Source: Thermoplasmatota archaeon
GTDB lineage: Archaea; Thermoplasmatota; Penumbrarchaeia; Penumbrarchaeales; Penumbrarchaeaceae
NCBI GenBank assembly: GCA_030600725.1
Contig: JAUVLN010000065.1
Coordinates: 1-9,094, forward strand
Reading direction: 5' to 3'
DNA: 9,094 nucleotides
The position numbers were made by a program, and so were the translations under genes. This document shows, in pieces, positions 1 through 7,253 of this stretch. A model generated the notes under the pieces. It was given only the letters and a program-made list of their open reading frames with translations. It was not told the origin of the DNA and searched no databases. The first letter of the stretch is position 1; every line of letters begins with the position of its first letter.

Positions 1-2
1 CT

Positions 3-680
3 TCCGGCACCCTCTTCGCCATCGAACTGATCAACAGGATCGGGGGGGAGAGGGGGGAAAACGGACTTCCGCATCTTCTCCCCGGGCTCAACTTCCTCGG
101 GGGGCTCCCGGGCCAGACCCCGGAGAGCTTCCGCATGGACCTGGAGCTGTTGAAGACAATATACGATAGTGACCTGATGCTCAGAAGGATCAATATCCGG
201 GCCGCGATCTATCCACGGGCTACCGGAGGATATCGTACAACCTGGGAGAATGGAAAAGTAAGGAGAGCGTTCCATGGGTTCAAGAGGGAGGTAAGGGAAA
301 AATGGGACCCCCGATTCATGAAAAGGCTCCTTCCGATCGGGACGATAATGAGGGGGGTTTTCATGGAGACATCGGTCGGAAGGACCTCATTCGGGAGACA
401 GATAGGGAGCTATCCCCTCCTTGTCGGCGTACCCCACACGGTGGATGAGGGATCCTTCGAGGATGTGATAATAACGGATATGGGGGCCAGGTCCGTCACG
501 GGAATAACCACCCCGATCAGAATTTGCCGCATGTCGCTTGGTGACCTGCAGGCCGTTCCCGGGATCGGGAGGAAGAGGGCGGCATCCATCATCAGGAGCC
601 GGCCTGAAACGATCGACGAACTGATCGATCGCGTTCCCGACCTGGCCTGGCTGAGCGATCACATAATACTCGAGAATTAG
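3..680 (+). CDS. Radical SAM enzyme with C-terminal helix-hairpin-helix (COG1031-like), 5' end missing
   Basis: The frame is open from the left edge, so the gene starts outside the window. The ATG at 135 is internal: the upstream codons already read as family sequence. About 225 residues are visible. The first part contains PGLNFLGGLPGQTPESF followed by a helix and RRINIR, which resembles the C-terminal half of a radical SAM barrel (the usual 'GLPGET...F' strand-helix). Near the C-terminus, LGDLQAVPGIGRKRAASII (nucleotides about 538-594) is a classic helix-hairpin-helix of the kind that contacts nucleic acid backbone. This pairing is typical of archaeal COG1031 proteins, whose reaction is unknown. 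The CxxxCxxC motif that would bind the iron-sulfur cluster should lie to the left and cannot be checked. The gene ends at TAG 678-680. A nucleic-acid substrate is plausible but is inference. Confidence 0.85.
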   Translation, partial: SGTLFAIELINRIGGERGENGLPHLLPGLNFLGGLPGQTPESFRMDLELLKTIYDSDLMLRRINIRAAIYPRATGGYRTTWENGKVRRAFHGFKREVREKWDPRFMKRLLPIGTIMRGVFMETSVGRTSFGRQIGSYPLLVGVPHTVDEGSFEDVIITDMGARSVTGITTPIRICRMSLGDLQAVPGIGRKRAASIIRSRPETIDELIDRVPDLAWLSDHIILEN

Positions 681-744
681 GAGCCATACCGTAGATGGGT
701 TTTCAGAACCAGGTCAAACAGATATTTCATCACATATGAGGAAT

Positions 745-756
745 AACATTTTAAGG
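745..756 (+). promoter_or_regulatory. Possible weak TATA box for the propeller surface protein
   Basis: The AT-rich stretch AACATTTTAAGG is the best TATA candidate in the 115-base gap between the radical SAM gene and the ATG at 796. A start about 26 bases downstream (near 777) would give a leader of about 19 bases that just includes the GGTGG at 786-790. The match to the archaeal TTTAWATA consensus is poor. The rest of the gap shows only a 4-bp GGTT/AACC hairpin at 698-710, too weak to call a terminator. Confidence 0.3.
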
Positions 757-785
757 GTTCTCCACATAAGTACCAATACTAATCC

Positions 786-790
786 GGTGG
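786..790 (+). promoter_or_regulatory. Shine-Dalgarno-like GGTGG that selects the ATG at 796
   Basis: GGTGG ends 5 bases before the ATG at 796 and partly matches the archaeal GGAGGTGA ribosome binding sequence. No comparable element precedes the in-frame ATG at 736. This supports 796 as the true start, in agreement with the signal peptide that begins there. Confidence 0.55.
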
Positions 791-795
791 TTATA

Positions 796-3700
796 ATGAA
801 GATTTACCATTTCTCGATCGCCATGATCGTCCTGCTCTTGACATTGACCGGCCTCCCTGCCCTCTCCTCGGAATCGGGTACGAGGGGAGATTATCCGCAG
901 AACCATGAGATCCAGGATTACGAGCCCTCGGCTGACGAACAGTGGGACCTTGACACCGCACAGGACGGATCCGGAAGGTTCTATGCGGTCTGGGCGGATA
1001 ACAGGGACCTTCTGAACGAGGTGAGGTTCTCCAAATCCGCGGATGGTAACTCCTGGGGCGACGGTCATATGAACAACAACGACCTCGTCCTGAATGACAA
1101 GGGTGATACACTGCCTTCCGATCCTCACCCCACTATCGCAGCGGTTGGGGGTTATGTCCACTGCGTGTGGTTGGACACGTTCGGGGGCGATAGACATCTG
1201 AGGATGATCTCCTCCAACGACACAGGCTCCTCCTGGTCCAACAGCCTGGCCATCGAAAACGGACTTGGAGATATCACGGAACCTTACCTCAGGGCCACTC
1301 CCCAGGGAACACTCTGCCTTGTTTATGTGGAGGATCGTGAGAGGATAACCGGCGGAGACAAGCAGAAGGATATCATGTTCATGACCTCGAGTGACGGCGG
1401 TGGGAACTTCACGGAACCCATAAGGTTGAACACGGATCCCACCGACGAGGACCAGCTTCATCCCAGGCTATCCATCTCCGATGAGGGAGTAATAGGGGTC
1501 GTCTGGCAGGACCTGAGGAATGGCAATACGATCACCAACGAGAACAGCGATATCTTCTTCACCTATTCCGTCAACCAGGGCGCCTCATTCTCCCCGGACG
1601 TCAAGGCCTCCGTTGAGGAGGAGGATCTCAAACAGGAGAACCCTGACATCATCATCTCCGGGGAGGGTGACTGCATGATCGCCTGGGAGGAGAACGGAGA
1701 CCTGGGTTGGAGGATCAAGTACACCCTCGGATGGCTTTCCGAGGATTCCTGGAACGGAACCTTCTGGGAAGCATGGAGGGGGACGGAAGAGAATTTATCC
1801 ATCGTTAAACAGTCAATACCCAGGATAGGATATGTCAATGGGGCTTTCGCCCTTGCCTGGACAGAACTCGATACGAGGAACTTCCACCTGATCAGGGGAG
1901 GGTACGTATCCCGGGGCGGCGACACCGCGGGCCAGAACCATATAATCGATGACACGATCTCACTTGGTAATTTCACAAATCCTTGTGACATTTGCATTGC
2001 TGAGATGTACAAATACACCAATTCAGTGCACGGATACGGGGACAGGGCCCAGGTATTCTGGATCGATCACCGAACCGATCCGAATCCCGGAAACCTGATC
2101 GCCGAGGATGGAGATCCGTATACGGCAACGGCCAACACTGCCCAGGGTTATCCCCTACCCCCACTGAAGCCCGAATTACGGGTCATCACCAAGACATGGG
2201 ATACGATAACGCTCGATTGGCCCATCTCCTACGACATCGAGTTCGAGGGTTACTACCTGGCCTACTCGGAGGGGGAGATGCCGATCCTGGACCGGTATGT
2301 TAACGACCATTTCTCCCATGATAGGTTCGAGAACGGATACACGATCACCGGTCTTGATCCGGATACGGAATACACCATCCGGTTGATGACCAGTGATGGG
2401 TTCGGCCACAGGTCCTTCTCCTTACCGATCAATATCACCACCGGAAGAAACCGACCCCCAGTCATCAACTTCCTGGAGCCGGATGGGAATAATGATGAGG
2501 CGGATACCCTCTTCACCATACGATGGACCTGTTCGGATAGCGAGGAAAATGCGAATGTTACGATCTTCTACGATGCGGACACGGAGCCTGGAGGACAGGT
2601 GGTTCTGTACGAAGGGCATTCCAATGACAACGGAGGTTACGGGGAGATCCTCTGGAACACATCCGGTCTTGAAAACGGCGCCTATGTCATCAATGCAACG
2701 ATCTGGGACAGGGTCAACAGACCTGTCACGGTATACTCCTATGCGATAATCGTGGCCCACCCTCAGCAGTTCATCCACCACCCCAAGGTGGTCAGCGCTT
2801 ATGTGGGCGCCGGGGGGAAGGAGACCGCTTTTGTGGATACCACTGTTATCGTGAACTTCGATAAGAACATGTCCATTGCCAGTGTGGATCAGGATTCATT
2901 CTATCTCCTCGACGGATCCCAGATGAAGGTGAATGGAGCGATCTCCCAGATAGGAAGTAGAAGTATAGAATTCGTTCCGGACAAGTATCTGAAATTCAGT
3001 ACGGACCACACGCTGGTGATCACTCCGTCCGTAACCGATATGGAGGGCAACGGACTGGACGGCATGGGGGTCGGTAGAGAGAGCAGCTACAGCTTCGCGT
3101 TCAGTACCAGGGTGGATACACAAGCCCCGGTAGTGAGGGAGAGATACCCTGAATCCGGAGGCGCCGAACTCTGGACAGATATTTCGGTCAGGTTCGACCT
3201 CCCCATGGATGAGATATCAATAGATGAACAGACTGTGATCCTCAGAAAGGTGGGTGGGGATCCCATCTATCTTGAGGTCTCATACGATCCCGTTACATTC
3301 ACCATTGTGGGCAAGCTCAACGCCCCGCTCAGGGAGATGACAACCTATAATATGTGGCTGAGCGGATCGATAACATCTTTCAGATCCGTCCCCATAGGAT
3401 CCGCCATCTCATGGAATTTCACGACCGGTACGCCGGACCTGAACAAGGATACCGATGGAGATGGTGTCCCTGACGACCTTGACCCCTTCCCGGAAGATGC
3501 TTCCGAGAGCTCCGACCTGGACGGAGACGGCATAGGGGATAACAAGGATCTAGACGACGACGGGGACGGGATGGATGACGAGTGGGAGGTGAAGCACGGC
3601 CTGGACCCAAGGGATCCCAGGGATGCGGAACTCGATCCCGACGGGGACGGAAAGACGAATCTTGAGGAGTACATCGCCCATACCGACCCGAATGAGAAAA

Positions 3701-3843
3701 AGAGTGAGATGGACCCAATCATCGCCTGGGCAGTTGTGGGCATCGTGGCCTCGACGATCATCGTGGCTGCGATAGCGTACGGGTTGATCCAGAGGAGGAG
3801 GTTCGAGGAGAAACAGGCGAAGGGCTTCTACAGGGAGGAGTGA
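796..3843 (+). CDS. Large secreted surface protein: seven-bladed Asp-box propeller, FnIII, Ig-like domains, Ca-binding repeats, C-terminal membrane anchor
   Basis: 1015 residues from the ATG at 796; an in-frame ATG at 736 would add 20 polar residues ahead of the signal peptide. Residues 1-25 form a signal peptide (MKIYHFSIAMIVLLLTLTG). Residues about 46-455 form a beta-propeller with seven W/Y-x-D/E strands (aromatic at 66, 125, 177, 237, 297, 355, 422; about 60 residues apart). Asp-box motifs follow in the first four blades, for example SNDTGSSW at 140. Then come a fibronectin type III domain (458-549), an Ig-like domain (554-655) and two SbsA-type Ig-like domains (663-880). Asp-rich thrombospondin type 3-like calcium repeats follow (882-970), then a membrane helix (975-998) and a short basic tail (RRR at 1000). 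It probably faces outward and binds glycans or proteins. No sialidase FRIP motif is visible, so enzyme activity should not be assumed. Confidence 0.85.
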   Translation: MKIYHFSIAMIVLLLTLTGLPALSSESGTRGDYPQNHEIQDYEPSADEQWDLDTAQDGSGRFYAVWADNRDLLNEVRFSKSADGNSWGDGHMNNNDLVLNDKGDTLPSDPHPTIAAVGGYVHCVWLDTFGGDRHLRMISSNDTGSSWSNSLAIENGLGDITEPYLRATPQGTLCLVYVEDRERITGGDKQKDIMFMTSSDGGGNFTEPIRLNTDPTDEDQLHPRLSISDEGVIGVVWQDLRNGNTITNENSDIFFTYSVNQGASFSPDVKASVEEEDLKQENPDIIISGEGDCMIAWEENGDLGWRIKYTLGWLSEDSWNGTFWEAWRGTEENLSIVKQSIPRIGYVNGAFALAWTELDTRNFHLIRGGYVSRGGDTAGQNHIIDDTISLGNFTNPCDICIAEMYKYTNSVHGYGDRAQVFWIDHRTDPNPGNLIAEDGDPYTATANTAQGYPLPPLKPELRVITKTWDTITLDWPISYDIEFEGYYLAYSEGEMPILDRYVNDHFSHDRFENGYTITGLDPDTEYTIRLMTSDGFGHRSFSLPINITTGRNRPPVINFLEPDGNNDEADTLFTIRWTCSDSEENANVTIFYDADTEPGGQVVLYEGHSNDNGGYGEILWNTSGLENGAYVINATIWDRVNRPVTVYSYAIIVAHPQQFIHHPKVVSAYVGAGGKETAFVDTTVIVNFDKNMSIASVDQDSFYLLDGSQMKVNGAISQIGSRSIEFVPDKYLKFSTDHTLVITPSVTDMEGNGLDGMGVGRESSYSFAFSTRVDTQAPVVRERYPESGGAELWTDISVRFDLPMDEISIDEQTVILRKVGGDPIYLEVSYDPVTFTIVGKLNAPLREMTTYNMWLSGSITSFRSVPIGSAISWNFTTGTPDLNKDTDGDGVPDDLDPFPEDASESSDLDGDGIGDNKDLDDDGDGMDDEWEVKHGLDPRDPRDAELDPDGDGKTNLEEYIAHTDPNEKKSEMDPIIAWAVVGIVASTIIVAAIAYGLIQRRRFEEKQAKGFYREE

Positions 3844-3914
3844 TCGCAATCGACCTACGGGACAATGACATGAAGTGTGGAGATCGTGTATCAAGTACCC
3901 TTAAATCCAGATAG

Positions 3915-3925
3915 AAATATATATA
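3915..3925 (+). promoter_or_regulatory. Strong TATA box for the second surface protein gene
   Basis: AAATATATATA stands out in the 153-base gap after the first surface gene and fits the archaeal TATA consensus. Transcription would start near 3945, giving a leader of about 50 bases before the ATG at 3997. A separate promoter here means the two surface genes can be expressed independently. A second AT-rich stretch (TTAAAT at 3901) lies just upstream. No clear T-tract terminator for the first gene is visible in the gap. Confidence 0.7.
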
Positions 3926-3951
3926 GAAGAACACTCTATTTATGGCCCATT

Positions 3952-3980
3952 AGCCGAAGGCATTAAAGTGCCGATCGGTT
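3952..3980 (+). promoter_or_regulatory. Predicted 5' leader hairpin before the ribosome binding site
   Basis: AGCCGA (3952-3957) can pair with TCGGTT (3975-3980), including one G-U pair. Inside it GGCA (3959-3962) pairs with TGCC (3969-3972) around the 6-base loop TTAAAG. A small internal loop (A3958 against G3973-A3974) separates the stems. The hairpin ends 3 bases before GGAGG and lies within the leader predicted from the TATA box. A role in translation or mRNA stability is inference. Confidence 0.4.
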
Positions 3981-3983
3981 CTC

Positions 3984-3988
3984 GGAGG
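3984..3988 (+). promoter_or_regulatory. Shine-Dalgarno GGAGG for the second surface protein
   Basis: GGAGG lies 8 bases before the ATG at 3997 and is a strong match to the archaeal ribosome binding sequence. It fixes the start of this gene together with the signal peptide that follows. Confidence 0.8.
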
Positions 3989-3996
3989 AAGATACA

Positions 3997-6900
3997 ATGA
4001 GGTACCTGATACACGGCCTGGTCGCTATTATGATGATCGCAATGGCCGTGGTCCCCATGATCACCGTGGAGTCAGAATCGAAGATGTCCTCGGTACCGGA
4101 TGCTGGAGGATACAACTGGATCGACAGCTACGATCCGGAGCCGAAGATCCAAGCAGGGTTCATCGAGATCAAACATGATCCGAACGTCGAGGCGTATGAC
4201 ACACCAAGCTCTTACTCAATTTCCCTGGTTACATTACCTTTTGATTTTCAATATTATGATGTGACATACAATAAGGATTCTACAATATATGTGAGCGGTC
4301 GTGGAGCCCTCTCCTTTGTGGAAACCGATGGGTATTCATTCAACAGCAATTACAGGATCCCATCTCAATCAGGACCGCAGGGAGTGCTTGCAGTATGGAT
4401 GGGAAGTGATAATTGCTACACCCCAGACAGCAATAGATTGTTCTCCCTTGAATCTGTGATCGATGACGAGAAGGTCCTGATAATCGAGTGGAATATGAGG
4501 TCTGGTGGGACCGTTGAGGTGATCCTCTACGAACACGGCATGATCAGATATGAATATATCAGCCTTCCCTCCTGGTCATGGTACAGTGGAACGATCGGCA
4601 TTGAGAGCAGCGACGATCAGAAGGGGACCGAGTACGCATACTCCTCGAACCCCACCTCATATACCGTTCCATTTGCCATCTATTTCACAAGTGAGGAGAT
4701 TGAGATCGTCGGCATGGATATGTACGATGCGAATATGGTCAGCCTCCAGGATGGGGACCGAATAGTCTATGCAGGTTCCCAGAAATACACGGTCAGGGTC
4801 CAGATAACACACACATCCGGCAAGAACTCAATACTCGGGGCGATACTCACCATGGCCCCACATGGGGAGAAGATCGTGATGAGGTGGTACAGGGCGAACA
4901 GCACGTGGGTTACCCTTGAGGGGTTCAATAAATGCAGGCTCATTCCCGAGGAGTGCGAGGCCGTCGCGGCCTCCAATAACGGATATACCGTTGATTTCAA
5001 GATAGATTTCGACATGAATTACCCCATGGACAAGGACGACCCATACCGAAACGTCTCCGTCAAAGCACTTGGGAAATCCGCTATCCCGAATGAATACGAG
5101 GCTGAGGACATATATGTCATCGGAGCCGAGCTCTTCTTCGACAATGACCTTGTGGTCTTCAACTTCAGGGAACGGATCCTTGAGGATAACAGTTATATCG
5201 CCGGCAAGGAGATGGTCAATTTCTACGGCCCGAAGATCGTTTATGTGGATCCGTTGAACGGAAGGCGATCAAATGTACAGCCTCCTCCAAGCCTCTCATG
5301 GTTCGATATCACGGAGACCACGACAGGAACGAAGATGGCCAAGATCCAGAAAGGTGACGTTCTCGATATCTTCTGGAAGACGCTTGATTACAATTCGATC
5401 ATGCACTTCCAGTTCAATATAAACGGCACCAATATCCCCAAGGAGAATATACTGCAGGTCTATGATGATGATATCTATCTGCCCTTCTTTTTCAAGCTCC
5501 AGGTCGATGTGAACCCCCCGGGAAAACCCGCAACGGACAATATCTTTATCTACGCGGATAACACGACCTCGGACCCAACCGATGTGGACAACGATGACCA
5601 GGTGATCGTGGCCTGGGGACCCGCAGAGGATGGGGAATCCGGATTGGACCCCACCGAAGGATATATCATCGAAGCGGTCTCGGAGGGTTTCAAGAAAAGA
5701 TGGACCGCGCCCCGCGATTCGCATCCGTACACCGTGGAGAACAACCTCCTTTCGTACAGGGTCGAGGATCTGCCGGAGGGCGTTTCAAACATATCCGTGA
5801 GGGCCGTGGATCTTGTGGGCAACATCGGCGACCCCGTCTATGGGGAGGTGAAGATCGATTTCACCGGTCCAACGTACGAGCTCCTATCCCCTGAGCCAGG
5901 GACATGGTCGACAAGCGGAAGGCCCACCGTACTGTTCGGTGTGGAGGATACTCTATCGGGGGTCAACGGACAGAGCCTTATGTTCAGGACATCGACGAAC
6001 GGTGGGGACGATTTCACGGATTACAAGATATGCAATTTCTATGAGGATGGGCTCGAGGTAGAGGTGCCGGTCACCGACGCCTTCTTTGATGAAGGGAGAA
6101 ACAACCTCATCCAGATCAGAGGGACCGATCTGGCATCCTCATATGTGACCTCCTCGGACCAGTATACTATCTGGGTGGACACGAGGGCGCCCTCTATCAA
6201 TGTGGATCAACCCGAGATGGACGATGAGGGAAAGACCGTTAATTGGCTGACCGATCCCGGCACTGGCATTCACGTATCCATTCACGATTTCCTCGGGTCG
6301 GGCGTCGACCCGACATCGATAACCTACAAGTACTCATTGGACGGAGGTTTAAAATTTTCGGCGAGCATCCCCGTAGAGGCAACTCCGTACAATAACTCCC
6401 AGGGTTATGAACAAATAGACCTTCTCATCCAGAAACCCTGGGGTGAAGGGGACGACAACATACTGCTCATCGAGGTTTACGATAAGGTGGGTAGATATTC
6501 GAATGCAACGTATAGAATACGGATAGATATGACCCCCGATGTGGATATCACCTCTCCAAATCTCGACGAGGTGTTCTACGATAATATGACCGTAACATTC
6601 TCCTGCAAGATCGTGGATGTGGATGGCAACGACGATATCTCGGTACAGTGGATCTCCAGCATAGATGGCGTGGTGGGCACTTCGGTGGTTTCGAATTTCG
6701 TCCTCACCGAAGGAGAACATTTCATCACCCTTGAGGTCGATGATAAAGTGAGGATCGTGCGCAAGACATTCTCCATGACCGTCCTCTCCGCGGAGCTATT
6801 ACTTCCACATCTCCGGGACACGGATGGGGACGGGATGAACGACAGCTACGAGATCGCTTATGGCCTGGACCCCGAGAGGGACGATTCAAATGATGATCTT

Positions 6901-7251
6901 GATGGTGACGGGCATTCGAATATCGAGGAGTACTACGCCGGCACGGACCCGTCGGACAAGAGCTCCTATCCGGGGGCCAGGATAACAGAAGAGGAGTTCC
7001 CACTCACTCTGCTGATACTTGTCCTTCTGCTCCTCATAGTGGTGATGGTAATCGGTTCACTTGTGATACTTGAGATCAAGAGGTCACAGAGGATGAATGC
7101 GGCTCCGATACTACCCCCGGGTGGCTATTATCTACCCCCACAACAAGATCCGACCATCGCACCTCCCATGGACCAACCTCCCCTACCGCCTGCACCACAA
7201 CCGCAGAGCGATCAGTCCCGGATAGAAGGTTATATTCCTCCCACACAGTGA
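3997..7251 (+). CDS. Large secreted surface protein: nidogen-like N-terminal domain, Ig-like domains, Ca-binding module, membrane anchor and proline-rich cytoplasmic tail
   Basis: 1084 residues. Residues 1-28 look like a signal peptide with hydrophobic core LVAIMMIAMAVVPMI. Residues about 36-230 match a beta-rich module common in secreted prokaryotic proteins: a WIDS start, LPFDFQYY, IYVSGRGALSF (97-107), LIIEW, VILYEHGMIRYEY (175-187) and GTIGIE (198-203). It resembles the nidogen-like extracellular domain. Residues 231-500 are beta-rich and unassigned. An FnIII-like domain (about 507-620) and three Ig/PKD-like domains follow (about 623-727, 728-845, 846-930), with the usual 'D..(A/G)P' domain joints. 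DTDGDGMNDSYE to GTDPSDK (941-987) is a calcium-binding module like that of the preceding gene. A membrane helix spans 1001-1025, then EIKR and a tail of about 55 residues rich in Pro and Gln. Function unknown; probably adhesion or envelope architecture. Confidence 0.85.
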   Translation: MRYLIHGLVAIMMIAMAVVPMITVESESKMSSVPDAGGYNWIDSYDPEPKIQAGFIEIKHDPNVEAYDTPSSYSISLVTLPFDFQYYDVTYNKDSTIYVSGRGALSFVETDGYSFNSNYRIPSQSGPQGVLAVWMGSDNCYTPDSNRLFSLESVIDDEKVLIIEWNMRSGGTVEVILYEHGMIRYEYISLPSWSWYSGTIGIESSDDQKGTEYAYSSNPTSYTVPFAIYFTSEEIEIVGMDMYDANMVSLQDGDRIVYAGSQKYTVRVQITHTSGKNSILGAILTMAPHGEKIVMRWYRANSTWVTLEGFNKCRLIPEECEAVAASNNGYTVDFKIDFDMNYPMDKDDPYRNVSVKALGKSAIPNEYEAEDIYVIGAELFFDNDLVVFNFRERILEDNSYIAGKEMVNFYGPKIVYVDPLNGRRSNVQPPPSLSWFDITETTTGTKMAKIQKGDVLDIFWKTLDYNSIMHFQFNINGTNIPKENILQVYDDDIYLPFFFKLQVDVNPPGKPATDNIFIYADNTTSDPTDVDNDDQVIVAWGPAEDGESGLDPTEGYIIEAVSEGFKKRWTAPRDSHPYTVENNLLSYRVEDLPEGVSNISVRAVDLVGNIGDPVYGEVKIDFTGPTYELLSPEPGTWSTSGRPTVLFGVEDTLSGVNGQSLMFRTSTNGGDDFTDYKICNFYEDGLEVEVPVTDAFFDEGRNNLIQIRGTDLASSYVTSSDQYTIWVDTRAPSINVDQPEMDDEGKTVNWLTDPGTGIHVSIHDFLGSGVDPTSITYKYSLDGGLKFSASIPVEATPYNNSQGYEQIDLLIQKPWGEGDDNILLIEVYDKVGRYSNATYRIRIDMTPDVDITSPNLDEVFYDNMTVTFSCKIVDVDGNDDISVQWISSIDGVVGTSVVSNFVLTEGEHFITLEVDDKVRIVRKTFSMTVLSAELLLPHLRDTDGDGMNDSYEIAYGLDPERDDSNDDLDGDGHSNIEEYYAGTDPSDKSSYPGARITEEEFPLTLLILVLLLLIVVMVIGSLVILEIKRSQRMNAAPILPPGGYYLPPQQDPTIAPPMDQPPLPPAPQPQSDQSRIEGYIPPTQ

Positions 7252-7253
7252 TA

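Noticed and set aside
42..104. G-rich runs (7, 6 and 6 Gs) suggesting a G-quadruplex
   Set aside because: Only three long runs with a distant third. They encode Gly-rich family sequence of the radical SAM protein in frame, so no separate role is supported.
698..710. GGTT/AACC hairpin after the radical SAM gene as a terminator
   Set aside because: The stem is 4 bp with no following T-tract, which is too weak to call.
751..1461. 236-codon open frame on the minus strand
   Set aside because: It lies wholly antisense to the propeller protein, whose codon pattern and domains are clear. Its translation shows no domain, and long antisense frames are expected at this codon bias.
796..2160. Catalytic sialidase assignment for the propeller protein
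   Set aside because: Asp boxes occur in many non-enzymatic propellers; no FRIP motif or arginine triad could be recognised by eye.
2393..2749. 118-codon open frame on the plus strand in another frame
   Set aside because: It overlaps the FnIII and Ig region of the surface protein and has a low-complexity Ser/Arg/Met composition typical of a shadow frame.
3345..3894. Overlapping minus-strand open frames, rich in Ser/Arg
   Set aside because: These are the antisense of the Asp/Gly-rich calcium repeats (GAC/GAT/GGG codons read backwards) and show no protein family features.
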